Notes under the pieces: generated by a model
The model's input: the letters and a program-made list of their open reading frames with translations, nothing else
Told to the model about the DNA's origin: nothing
The model's database searches: none
In this document: positions 1-5,195 of the stretch, piece after piece
Layout of the letters: each line of letters starts with the position of its first letter
Numbering within the stretch: the stretch's first letter is position 1
Assembly (NCBI GenBank): GCA_002492415.1
Contig: DKYK01000018.1
Location: forward strand, 2,394 to 30,048
Length of the DNA: 27,655 bases
Direction: 5' to 3'
Origin: Christensenella sp. UBA7102
GTDB lineage: Bacteria > Bacillota > Clostridia > Christensenellales > UBA1750
Program-made: the position numbers and the translations under genes

Positions 1-248
1 TTGGCGCCGGGGGTGTTGAACACGCAGATGCCGGCGTCCGTGCACTTATCCACGGGGATGTTGTTGTAGCCGGCGCCCGCGCGGGCGATGGAGAGCAGGC
101 TTGCGGGCAGCTCCATCTCCAGCATGGAGGCCGAGCGCACGATGACAGCATCGGGAGAAGCGATCTCCTTGCTGACGGTGAAGGCGTCCTGCGTCAGGTG
201 ATTGTAGATGACGGGCGAAATCGCGTTGAGCGTCTGAATCTGATACAT
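1..248 (-). CDS. serA: D-3-phosphoglycerate dehydrogenase, N-terminal part (runs off the window)
   Basis: First 82 residues of a phosphoglycerate dehydrogenase, which oxidises 3-phosphoglycerate to 3-phosphohydroxypyruvate in the first step of serine synthesis. Visible are a short beta/alpha start (MYQIQTLNAIS), the segment PDAVIVRSASM, and the family-typical ARAGAGYNNIPVDKC and VFNTPGA motifs of the substrate-binding half of D-isomer 2-hydroxyacid dehydrogenases. The ATG lies 9 bases after an AAAGGAG ribosome-binding site. It starts 18 bases after the serC stop on the same strand, so the two form a serC-serA operon. The Rossmann domain and C-terminus are outside the window, so the presence of an ACT domain cannot be judged. 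The assignment rests on motif recognition and the serC neighbour. Confidence 0.93.
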   Translation of the reverse strand, partial: MYQIQTLNAISPVIYNHLTQDAFTVSKEIASPDAVIVRSASMLEMELPASLLSIARAGAGYNNIPVDKCTDAGICVFNTPGA

Positions 249-266
249 GAGGATGAACTCCTTTGC

Positions 267-1355
267 TTACTTGTTGTCCGCCTCGAACTGCTTCATGAAG
301 GCGACGAGCTTCTCGATGCCTTCGGTGGGCATGGCGTTGTAGATGGAGGCGCGCATGCCGCCGACGGAGCGGTGGCCCTTGAGGTTGACAAAGCCCGCGG
401 CGGTGGCGGCCTTGACAAACGCGGCGTCCTTGTCGGCATCGCCGGTGACGAAGGTGACGTTCATCAGGCTGCGGTCCTTGTGGCGCACGGGGTTGTGGAA
501 CAGCGCGCTCTCGTCAAGGAAGTCGTAGAGCAGCTTTGCCTTTTCGATATTGCGCTTCTCCATCGCGGCCACGCCGCCCTGGGAGAGCACATAATCGAAG
601 GTCAGGCCCGCCATGTAGATGCCGTAGGTGGGCGGGGTGTTGTACATGCTGCCCTTGTCGGCCATGGTCTTGTAGTCCAGCATGACGGGGCAGATGTCCA
701 GCGCGTGGCCCAGCAGGTCCTCGCGCACGATGACGATGGTCACGCCCGCGGGCCCGATGTTCTTCTGCGCGCCGGCAAAGGCGATGCCGAACTTGGTGAT
801 GTCGTATTCCTGAGACAGGATGCAGGAGGAAAGGTCGGCCACCAGCGGCACATTCCCGGTGTTGGGAAGCGTGGTATAGCGGGTGCCGTAGATGGTGTTG
901 TTGGCGCAGATGTAGAAATAATCGGCGTCGGCGCGGAACTCGGCCTCATCCCAGTCGGGAATCTGGGCATAGGCCACGTCCTTGGAGGAGGCGACCTCCT
1001 TGACGTCGGCGTAACGCTTGGCTTCTTTCATGGCGAGGTTGGCAAAATTGCCGGAATTGATGTAGTCGGCCTTGCCCGTCTTGTAGGCAGACAGCAGGTT
1101 CAGCGGCACCTGCGCAAACTGCATGGATGCGCCGCCCTGCAAAAAGAGCACCTTGTAGTTTTCGGGGATGTTCATAAGCGTCCGGAGGTCTGCCTCAGCC
1201 TTTGCTATGATCTCCTCGTACATCTTAGATCGGTGACTCATCTCCATGACTGACATGCCGGTATCGCCGTAACAGACGAGTTCCTTTTGTGCCTTCTCCA
1301 GCACGGGCAGGGGCAGCATCGAGGGGCCAGCCGAGAAATTGTAAACGCGGTTCAT
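267..1355 (-). CDS. serC: Phosphoserine aminotransferase
   Basis: PLP-dependent transaminase converting 3-phosphohydroxypyruvate plus glutamate to phosphoserine, the second step of serine synthesis. The 362-residue product has the usual family length and begins with the signature MNRVYNFSAGPSMLP. QGGASMQF (about 73-80) is the cofactor phosphate-binding region. NNTIYGTRY (about 152-160) matches the clostridial form of the substrate loop, and K198 in AGAQKNIGP is the expected Schiff-base lysine. An in-frame ATG 33 codons upstream extends the frame, but the chosen start has AGGAGG 8 bases ahead and matches the family N-terminus. It is transcribed from the promoter at 1426-1454 with a leader of about 64 nt. 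serA follows directly, so the pair supplies two consecutive pathway enzymes. Confidence 0.96.
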   Translation of the reverse strand: MNRVYNFSAGPSMLPLPVLEKAQKELVCYGDTGMSVMEMSHRSKMYEEIIAKAEADLRTLMNIPENYKVLFLQGGASMQFAQVPLNLLSAYKTGKADYINSGNFANLAMKEAKRYADVKEVASSKDVAYAQIPDWDEAEFRADADYFYICANNTIYGTRYTTLPNTGNVPLVADLSSCILSQEYDITKFGIAFAGAQKNIGPAGVTIVIVREDLLGHALDICPVMLDYKTMADKGSMYNTPPTYGIYMAGLTFDYVLSQGGVAAMEKRNIEKAKLLYDFLDESALFHNPVRHKDRSLMNVTFVTGDADKDAAFVKAATAAGFVNLKGHRSVGGMRASIYNAMPTEGIEKLVAFMKQFEADNK

Positions 1356-1425
1356 AACAACATCCTCCTGGGTCACGACGTTGATTTGCGGGAAGATCGT
1401 ATTTTTCCGCATCGTGATGGGTTCT

Positions 1426-1454
1426 ATTATACACGCTTTACATTCGGTTGACAA
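1426..1454 (-). promoter_or_regulatory. Sigma-A type promoter of serC-serA
   Basis: On the minus strand TTGTCA (1454-1449) and TATAAT (1431-1426) are separated by exactly 17 bases: a perfect -10 and a 5/6 -35. Predicted transcription starts near 1419, giving a leader of about 64 nt before the serC ATG. No convincing riboswitch or T-box fold was recognised in that leader. Confidence 0.85.
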
Positions 1455-1464
1455 GAATTTGTCA
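1449..1464. promoter_or_regulatory. Palindrome over the serC -35 element (possible operator)
   Basis: The sequence TGACAAGAATTTGTCA is a perfect inverted repeat with 6-bp arms and a 4-bp centre. One arm is the -35 hexamer of the serC promoter. A second small palindrome, ACTTTAGTAAAGT, lies just upstream at 1467-1479. The placement suits a repressor or regulator site for serine synthesis, but no regulator is identified, and AT-rich promoter DNA can form such repeats by chance. Confidence 0.35.
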
Positions 1465-1510
1465 GCACTTTAGTAAAGTAAATTGCACTTTTAACATGAG
1501 AACAAAGAAA

Positions 1511-1552
1511 TTCCTGCATATTTCGTTCAAATCGGTGCGAAATATGCAGGAA
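1511..1552 (-). terminator. 15-bp perfect hairpin, probable terminator of the class D-like lipoprotein gene
   Basis: Arms 1511-1525 and 1538-1552 are perfectly complementary over 15 bp around a 12-base loop. Reading the minus strand, the stem is followed by the T-rich run TTTCTTTGTT. It lies about 85 bases after the stop of the minus-strand gene 1637-2161 and before the serC promoter. The T-tract is imperfect, so termination efficiency is uncertain. Confidence 0.6.
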
Positions 1553-1636
1553 AGTGCAGCGCGAAAAGAGGACGTTTGCAAAACAGCGGTTGAATGCCAT
1601 ATGCGTGGCGCGAGATGATGTTAAGTTACTGGAAAG

Positions 1637-2161
1637 TCAGGGCTCCTCCGGACGACCGGCGCGCAGGCAATCGGAGACGAGCGCCACGGCGATTTCCCGA
1701 GCCCTGGCGCTGGAGACGTCCCTTCCATCCGTTTCCCCCAGATAGACGCAGAAATAGATCCGCTTTCCGAAGCCGTCCGCAAAGCCCGTATACCATGCGT
1801 CGACCACGACGCCGTGGCGCTTGCCCATGCCGGTCTTGCCATACAGCGAAAGGTCCTCCTGCTCCGTCAGCAGCATCGCCCGCTGCAGCGGCTCCCGAAC
1901 CTCCTGCGCGCCCTCGGCGCGGTCGCCAAAGATGCGCGCCATCACGTCCGCCTGCTCCTTGGGAGAGATCAACAGAGAGGATTCGATCCAAAACCCGGTC
2001 AGAGCCGGGTTGCTGTTGTTGGTGTTGAGCCGCCCGGCCGGCGTCCACGTTGGCGCGGGAGCCGACGACGCCGAGCGATGGGGCGCTTCTGCGCAGCCTG
2101 CCAGGGATGCGAGCAGGATGACAAGGCAAAGCATTCCGGGGAAGAGCCGGTGTTTTCGCAT
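1637..2161 (-). CDS. Lipoprotein with the C-terminal half of a class D beta-lactamase fold (catalytic serine half missing)
   Basis: The 174-residue product starts with a lipoprotein signal peptide (MRKHRLFP..., hydrophobic 9-20, lipobox LAGC with C23). After a Ser/Pro-rich stretch it enters the second half of an OXA/BlaR-type penicillin-binding domain. GFWIESSLLISPKEQ (about 56-70) matches the class D segment that follows the YGN motif. LYGKTG (about 107-111) is the KTG motif, and WYTGFAD...YFCVYL matches the following strands. The STFK and SxV motifs, normally within the preceding 100 or so residues, are absent, and no remnant was recognised in other frames. An in-frame internal deletion is the simplest reading. 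The ATG at 2161 follows GAGGT; longer in-frame starts would precede the signal peptide. It lies 70 bases after the DtxR-type gene on the same strand. Beta-lactamase activity is not expected. Confidence 0.7.
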   Translation of the reverse strand: MRKHRLFPGMLCLVILLASLAGCAEAPHRSASSAPAPTWTPAGRLNTNNSNPALTGFWIESSLLISPKEQADVMARIFGDRAEGAQEVREPLQRAMLLTEQEDLSLYGKTGMGKRHGVVVDAWYTGFADGFGKRIYFCVYLGETDGRDVSSARAREIAVALVSDCLRAGRPEEP

Positions 2162-2231
2162 CTGTGACCTCACAAAAGAGCATAATGCGGGAAAACCGCG
2201 CTTTGCGGCGCGCGCAAAGGCCACGGCACGG

Positions 2232-2621
2232 TCAAGGCTTCTGCCCGTCGTCCGAGCCGTTGCGCTGTGCGTGCTGAAGGATCTTTTCAAAGGTTTCGTC
2301 GCTCAGATCATGTTCCATTTTGCAGGCGTCGGCGCTGGCGGTATTCTCGTTCACGCCCAGGGCGACGAGGAAGCGCGTCAGCAGCCGGTGGCGGTTGGCG
2401 ATGCGCTGGGCGATTTCCCGCCCCGGCGGGGTGAGGGTGATGTAACCGTTGCGGTCCACCTCGATGTAGCCGTTCTCGCGCAGCCGTTTCATGGCCACGC
2501 TGACGCTGGGCTTGGAGTAGCCCAGCTCGTTTACGATGTCGATGGAGCGCACCTGGCCCATTCGCTCGGTCAGCTCCAGTATGGTTTCCAAATAGTCCTC
2601 CGCGGACTCGTGGATCTGCAC
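2232..2621 (-). CDS. DtxR/MntR-family metal-dependent transcriptional regulator
   Basis: A 129-residue regulator with an N-terminal winged helix (SIDIVNELGYSKPSVSVAMKRLRENGYIEVDRNGYITLT, about 26-64) and a dimerisation/metal-binding helix region. Candidate ligands by family alignment are D9, E12, H78, C100, E103 and H104. D9 resembles MntR, while the Cys in ACKMEH resembles DtxR/IdeR iron sensors, so iron sensing is favoured but not certain. Length matches MntR-type proteins without an SH3-like tail. The GTG start at 2621 has AGGAGG 8 bases upstream; no better ATG exists. It is divergent from the feo operon across a region with three similar palindromes, so it is the likely repressor of that operon. 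No clear own promoter was found; TTGCAA-17-TACTCT is a weak candidate. Confidence 0.88.
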   Translation of the reverse strand: MQIHESAEDYLETILELTERMGQVRSIDIVNELGYSKPSVSVAMKRLRENGYIEVDRNGYITLTPPGREIAQRIANRHRLLTRFLVALGVNENTASADACKMEHDLSDETFEKILQHAQRNGSDDGQKP

Positions 2622-2705
2622 AATGCTCGCCTCCTTTGCAGTGAAGGTTTACTGTTAAGAGTACCACACCTGCCGCCATTTTGCAACGAATTGTTAAATT
2701 TATGC

Positions 2706-2734
2706 TTGACAACAGTGGTTAGCCATGCTAAACT
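2706..2734 (+). promoter_or_regulatory. Promoter of the feo operon
   Basis: TTGACA (2706-2711), a 17-base spacer and TAAACT (2729-2734). The -35 is perfect and the -10 is 4/6. The spacer contains the first operator-like palindrome, so a bound repressor would block polymerase directly. Predicted start is near 2741, leaving a leader of about 77 nt that carries the other two palindromes. Confidence 0.75.
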
Positions 2735-2800
2735 AACTCCCGTGAATGAGGTTAGTGAAAACTAACTAAACTTTAGGACTCGAAGTTAGTAAAAACTAAC
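2719..2800. promoter_or_regulatory. Three operator-like palindromes upstream of feo (DtxR-family box candidates)
   Basis: Site 1, TTAGCCATGCTAA at 2719-2731, lies between -35 and -10. Site 2, GTTAGTGAAAACTAAC at 2751-2766, and site 3, GTTAGTAAAAACTAAC at 2785-2800, share identical 6-bp arms around a 4-base A-rich centre and are 34 bp apart, close to three helical turns. The GTTAG half-sites resemble the TTAGGTTAG core of known DtxR/IdeR boxes. The last site ends 17 bases before the start codon. Assigning them to the divergent DtxR-type regulator is an inference from location and half-site. Confidence 0.7.
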
Positions 2801-2817
2801 CTGATGGAGGGAGCGTT

Positions 2818-3360
2818 ATGATGCCGCTGACAATGGCAAAGACGGGGCAGAACGTGGAAAACGCCGACGCCTCCATACTGGCGGCCATCGGCGGAGCCAT
2901 CTGCTGGATTTTCGCCCCTCTGGGCTTTGGCAACTGGCAAGCCGCCGTCACCACCCTCACCGGCCTGATCGCCAAGGAGGAGGTCGTGGGCACCATGGGC
3001 GTGCTCTACGGCGGCAATCTGACGGCCACCGTGGGCACCCTCTTCACCGGCCTGACGGCGTACTCCTTCATGATCTTTAATCTGCTGTGCGCCCCCTGCT
3101 TTGCGGCCATGGGCGCCATCAAGCGGGAGATGAACAGCGCCAAGTGGACCTGGGCGGCCATCGGCTACATGTGCCTGTGGGCCTACGTGCTGGCGCTGAT
3201 CGTCTATCAGATCGGCGGACTGATCGCGGGCCAGGTCGCCTTCGGCTTGGGCACCATTGCCGCGCTGGCCTGCGTGGCGGGCATTCTCACCCTGCTGCTG
3301 CGCAAAAATCCCAACGTAAGCGCGCAGCATCGTGCCGCGCGCTCGGTCAGCGCCAAGTGA
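2818..3360 (+). CDS. FeoA'-'FeoB in-frame fusion: ferrous iron transporter reduced to the FeoB C-terminal membrane part
   Basis: The 180-residue product begins MMPLTMAKTGQNVE, which matches the start of clostridial FeoA proteins. It then continues as the extreme C-terminus of FeoB: SILAAIGG...IFAPLGFGNWQAAVTTLTGLIAKEEVVGTMGVLYGG, then NLLCAPCFAAMGAIKREMNSAKWTW and two further membrane segments. The FeoB GTPase domain (G1-G5) and most of its transmembrane core are missing. The start codon has GGAGG 7 bases upstream and a full promoter-operator region, so the junction near codon 14-16 looks like a deletion of roughly 2 kb spanning the rest of feoA and most of feoB. Iron transport is not expected from this form. 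The Cys-rich partner and a DtxR-like gene follow. An assembly artefact is possible. Confidence 0.82.
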   Translation: MMPLTMAKTGQNVENADASILAAIGGAICWIFAPLGFGNWQAAVTTLTGLIAKEEVVGTMGVLYGGNLTATVGTLFTGLTAYSFMIFNLLCAPCFAAMGAIKREMNSAKWTWAAIGYMCLWAYVLALIVYQIGGLIAGQVAFGLGTIAALACVAGILTLLLRKNPNVSAQHRAARSVSAK

Positions 3361-3395
3361 CGCGATCGCGGATAAGCGAGAAAGGGGAAGATCAC

Positions 3396-3560
3396 ATGCT
3401 CAGTTTTATGCTCAACCATGCGGGCTCCGCGCTCGTGGCGCTGGCCGTGGCGCTCGTGGCAGGCCTGGCGATCGCGTCGATTGTGCGTCGGAAGCGTGCG
3501 GGCAGCTGCGGCGGCGGCTGCGCGGGCTGCCCCAACGCGGGCGTCTGCCACCGCAAATGA
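3396..3560 (+). CDS. FeoB-associated Cys-rich membrane protein
   Basis: A 54-residue protein with one membrane helix (ALVALAVALVAGLAIASIV, about 12-30), a basic RRKR stop-transfer and a C-terminal cysteine cluster SCGGGCAGCPNAGVCHRK. This is the architecture of the small proteins found after feoB in many Firmicutes, thought to assist ferrous iron uptake at the membrane; the exact role is not established. It starts 36 bases after the feoB fragment, with a GAAAGGGG ribosome-binding site. Its stop overlaps the next gene's start (ATGA), so translation of the two is probably coupled. Start and stop are clear. Confidence 0.85.
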   Translation: MLSFMLNHAGSALVALAVALVAGLAIASIVRRKRAGSCGGGCAGCPNAGVCHRK

Positions 3561-3913
3561 GCGCGGCGGCGGAACTGACCGGCGCGCATATGAAATACCT
3601 GGCCGTCATCTATGAAGTGAGCTGCGCGGGAAACACTGTCAGCTGCGCGGAGGTGGCGCGCAGGCTGGGCGTCACCCGGCCGTCGGTCTCGCGCATGCTG
3701 GACGTGCTCAATGAGAAGGGAATGACGACCAAGGAGCGCTACGGAAAGATCGCGCTGACCGAGGAGGGCCTGCGCGTGGCGCAGCGCGTGAAAGAGCGCA
3801 CGGCGCATATTGCGCGGCTGCTGAGCGCCGGGCTGCACCTCAACTACCGTGAATCCATGGCAGCGGCCAGCGCGGTCGCCCAGACGCTGCCCGACCGGAT
3901 TCTGCCGGAATGA
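3557..3913 (+). CDS. Second small DtxR-like winged-helix regulator in the feo operon
   Basis: A 118-residue protein whose ATG overlaps the upstream stop as ATGA. The winged helix is clear: VSCAEVARRLGVTRPSVSRMLDVLNEKGMTTKERYGKIALTEEGLRVAQ. A short helical tail follows (VKERTAHIARLLSAGLHLNYRESMAAASAVAQTL) where DtxR proteins dimerise and bind metal. Few of the usual His/Glu/Cys ligands are evident in that tail, so metal sensing may be weak or lost. An internal ATG at 3590 (MKYLAVIYE) is closer to the family N-terminus and is an alternative start, but neither has a strong ribosome-binding site. It probably acts on the feo promoter together with, or against, the divergent regulator. That role is inferred. 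Confidence 0.78.
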   Translation: MSAAAELTGAHMKYLAVIYEVSCAGNTVSCAEVARRLGVTRPSVSRMLDVLNEKGMTTKERYGKIALTEEGLRVAQRVKERTAHIARLLSAGLHLNYRESMAAASAVAQTLPDRILPE

Positions 3914-3915
3914 CG

Positions 3916-3950
3916 AAAACCCCGCCCGCGTTTGACGATGGCGGGGTTTT
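3916..3950 (+). terminator. Intrinsic terminator of the feo operon
   Basis: AAAACCCCGCC (3916-3926) pairs perfectly with GGCGGGGTTTT (3940-3950) around a 13-base loop, 3 bases after the last feo gene's stop. The A-tract/T-tract symmetry would let it work in both directions. The loop contains the -35 element of the next promoter. Confidence 0.88.
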
Positions 3951-3960
3951 GATATATAAT
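3932..3960 (+). promoter_or_regulatory. Promoter of the D-2-hydroxyacid dehydrogenase gene, nested in the feo terminator
   Basis: TTGACG (3932-3937), a 17-base spacer and a perfect TATAAT (3955-3960). The -35 sits in the terminator loop and the spacer covers the right arm and T-tract. Predicted start is near 3967, about 43 nt before the ATG at 4010. Confidence 0.8.
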
Positions 3961-4009
3961 AGATGGAAAATTGGGGCTATGAGTCCGAAACATAAGGAGA
4001 TGGGGAACC

Positions 4010-4957
4010 ATGAAGATCGTATTGCTGGAATCGCTGGGCATCCCGCGCGAGCTGCTGGACGGCTATGCGGGCAAGCTGGCCGCCGCGGGGCACGAATTTA
4101 CCGCCTATGAGCGCGACACCGACCCGCAGGTGCAGATTCAGCGCGCCAAGGACGCCGACGTGATCATGATCGCCAATATGCCGCTTAAGGGCGAGGTCAT
4201 CCGCGCCTGCAAAAACCTCAAGTTTATCGACGTGGCCTTCACCGGCGTGGATCACGTGGATCTGGACGCCGCGCGCGAGATGGGCGTCAAGGTGTCCAAC
4301 GCGTCGGGCTACTCCACGCAGTCCGTGGCGGAGCTGGCGCTGGGCATGATGCTGTCGCTGCTGCGCAACGTGCCGCAGGTGGAGGAACGCTGCCGTCAGG
4401 GCGGCACCAAGGACGGACTGGTGGGCACCGAGCTGCGCGGCAAGACCGTGGGCATCGTGGGCGCGGGCGCCATCGGCCAAAATACCGCGCGGCTGTGCAA
4501 GGCCTTCGGCTGCCGCGTCATCGCCTACAACCACCGCCCCAAGCAGGTGGAGGAAGGGCTGCTGGAGTTCGTGGATCTGGACACCCTGACCCGCCAGGCC
4601 GACATCATCTCCCTCAACTGCCCGCTGACCGCCGAGACGCGCGGCATGTTTGACGCAGCGCGCATCGCGATGATGAAGAAGACCGCGCTGCTCATCAATG
4701 TGGCGCGCGGCCCCGTGGTGGACTCCCAGGCGCTGGCCGACGCGCTGAACGAGGGCCGCATCGCGGGCGCGGGCATCGACGTGTTTGAGATCGAGCCGCC
4801 GCTTGCCACCGACCACCCGCTGCTGCACACCCCCAACACCATCGTCACGCCGCACGTGGCCTTCGCCTCCAAGGAGTCCATGGCCCTGCGCGCCCAGATC
4901 GTGTTTGACAGCCTGGATAAGTTCATGGCCGGCAACCAGATCAACGTGATTCTGTAA
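4010..4957 (+). CDS. D-isomer-specific 2-hydroxyacid dehydrogenase (hydroxypyruvate/glyoxylate reductase-like)
   Basis: A 315-residue cytosolic oxidoreductase of the D-2-hydroxyacid dehydrogenase family, of normal length. The Rossmann motif GIVGAGAIG lies at about 148-156. The catalytic triad is R233 (NVARGPVVD), E262 (FEIEPP) and H282 (TPHVAF). The second strand of the nucleotide fold ends VIAYNHRPK rather than with the acidic residue typical of NAD-specific members, so NADP(H) use is plausible. The start has AAGGAG and a promoter directly upstream. It is monocistronic, between two terminators. The exact substrate cannot be read; serA in this window is a different family member. Confidence 0.85.
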   Translation: MKIVLLESLGIPRELLDGYAGKLAAAGHEFTAYERDTDPQVQIQRAKDADVIMIANMPLKGEVIRACKNLKFIDVAFTGVDHVDLDAAREMGVKVSNASGYSTQSVAELALGMMLSLLRNVPQVEERCRQGGTKDGLVGTELRGKTVGIVGAGAIGQNTARLCKAFGCRVIAYNHRPKQVEEGLLEFVDLDTLTRQADIISLNCPLTAETRGMFDAARIAMMKKTALLINVARGPVVDSQALADALNEGRIAGAGIDVFEIEPPLATDHPLLHTPNTIVTPHVAFASKESMALRAQIVFDSLDKFMAGNQINVIL

Positions 4958-4972
4958 TTCTGTAGAAAAAGA

Positions 4973-5008
4973 AGCAGTCCCGCGCACCGGAGCGCGGGAC
5001 TGCTTTTT
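4973..5008. terminator. Strong intrinsic terminator after the dehydrogenase gene, probably bidirectional
   Basis: AGCAGTCCCGCGC (4973-4985) pairs perfectly with GCGCGGGACTGCT (4992-5004) around a 6-base loop, followed by TTTT on the plus strand. On the minus strand the stem is followed by TTCTTTTTC, so it could stop transcripts from either side. Confidence 0.92.
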
Positions 5009-5056
5009 GACAGCAGACGCGAAAAAACGACTGGTTTTCAGCCGCCCAACAGAACC

Positions 5057-5065
5057 ATTATATCA
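5057..5065 (-). promoter_or_regulatory. Possible minus-strand extended -10 promoter
   Basis: The minus strand reads TGATATAAT, a perfect extended -10 (TGnTATAAT), with no good -35 at the proper spacing. A transcript starting near 5050 would run only about 85 nt before the terminator at 4973-5008 and contains no credible reading frame. It may be a small RNA promoter or a chance AT-rich match. Confidence 0.35.
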
Positions 5066-5161
5066 TAGTTGAATGACGCCCGTCTACTGTTTTTTGGCGG
5101 TTTTAACGAAAATCTCCGTTTTGAATGAAACAATATCAATAAGTTTATGCAGTTTACCGAG

Positions 5162-5190
5162 TTGCAAAACACAAAATGCTGTGGTATATT
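5162..5190 (+). promoter_or_regulatory. Sigma-A type promoter of the candidate non-coding RNA
   Basis: TTGCAA (5162-5167), exactly 17 bases, then TATATT (5185-5190). Predicted start is about 5196-5198. No reading frame with a ribosome-binding site follows on this strand before the terminator at about 5706, and the next gene is convergent, so the promoter has no protein gene to serve. Confidence 0.7.
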
Positions 5191-5195
5191 AGAAT

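Noticed and set aside
3361..3370. CGCGATCGCG palindrome between feo genes
   Set aside because: A single 10-bp palindrome of this composition is expected by chance in high-GC DNA; no second copy or context supports a function.
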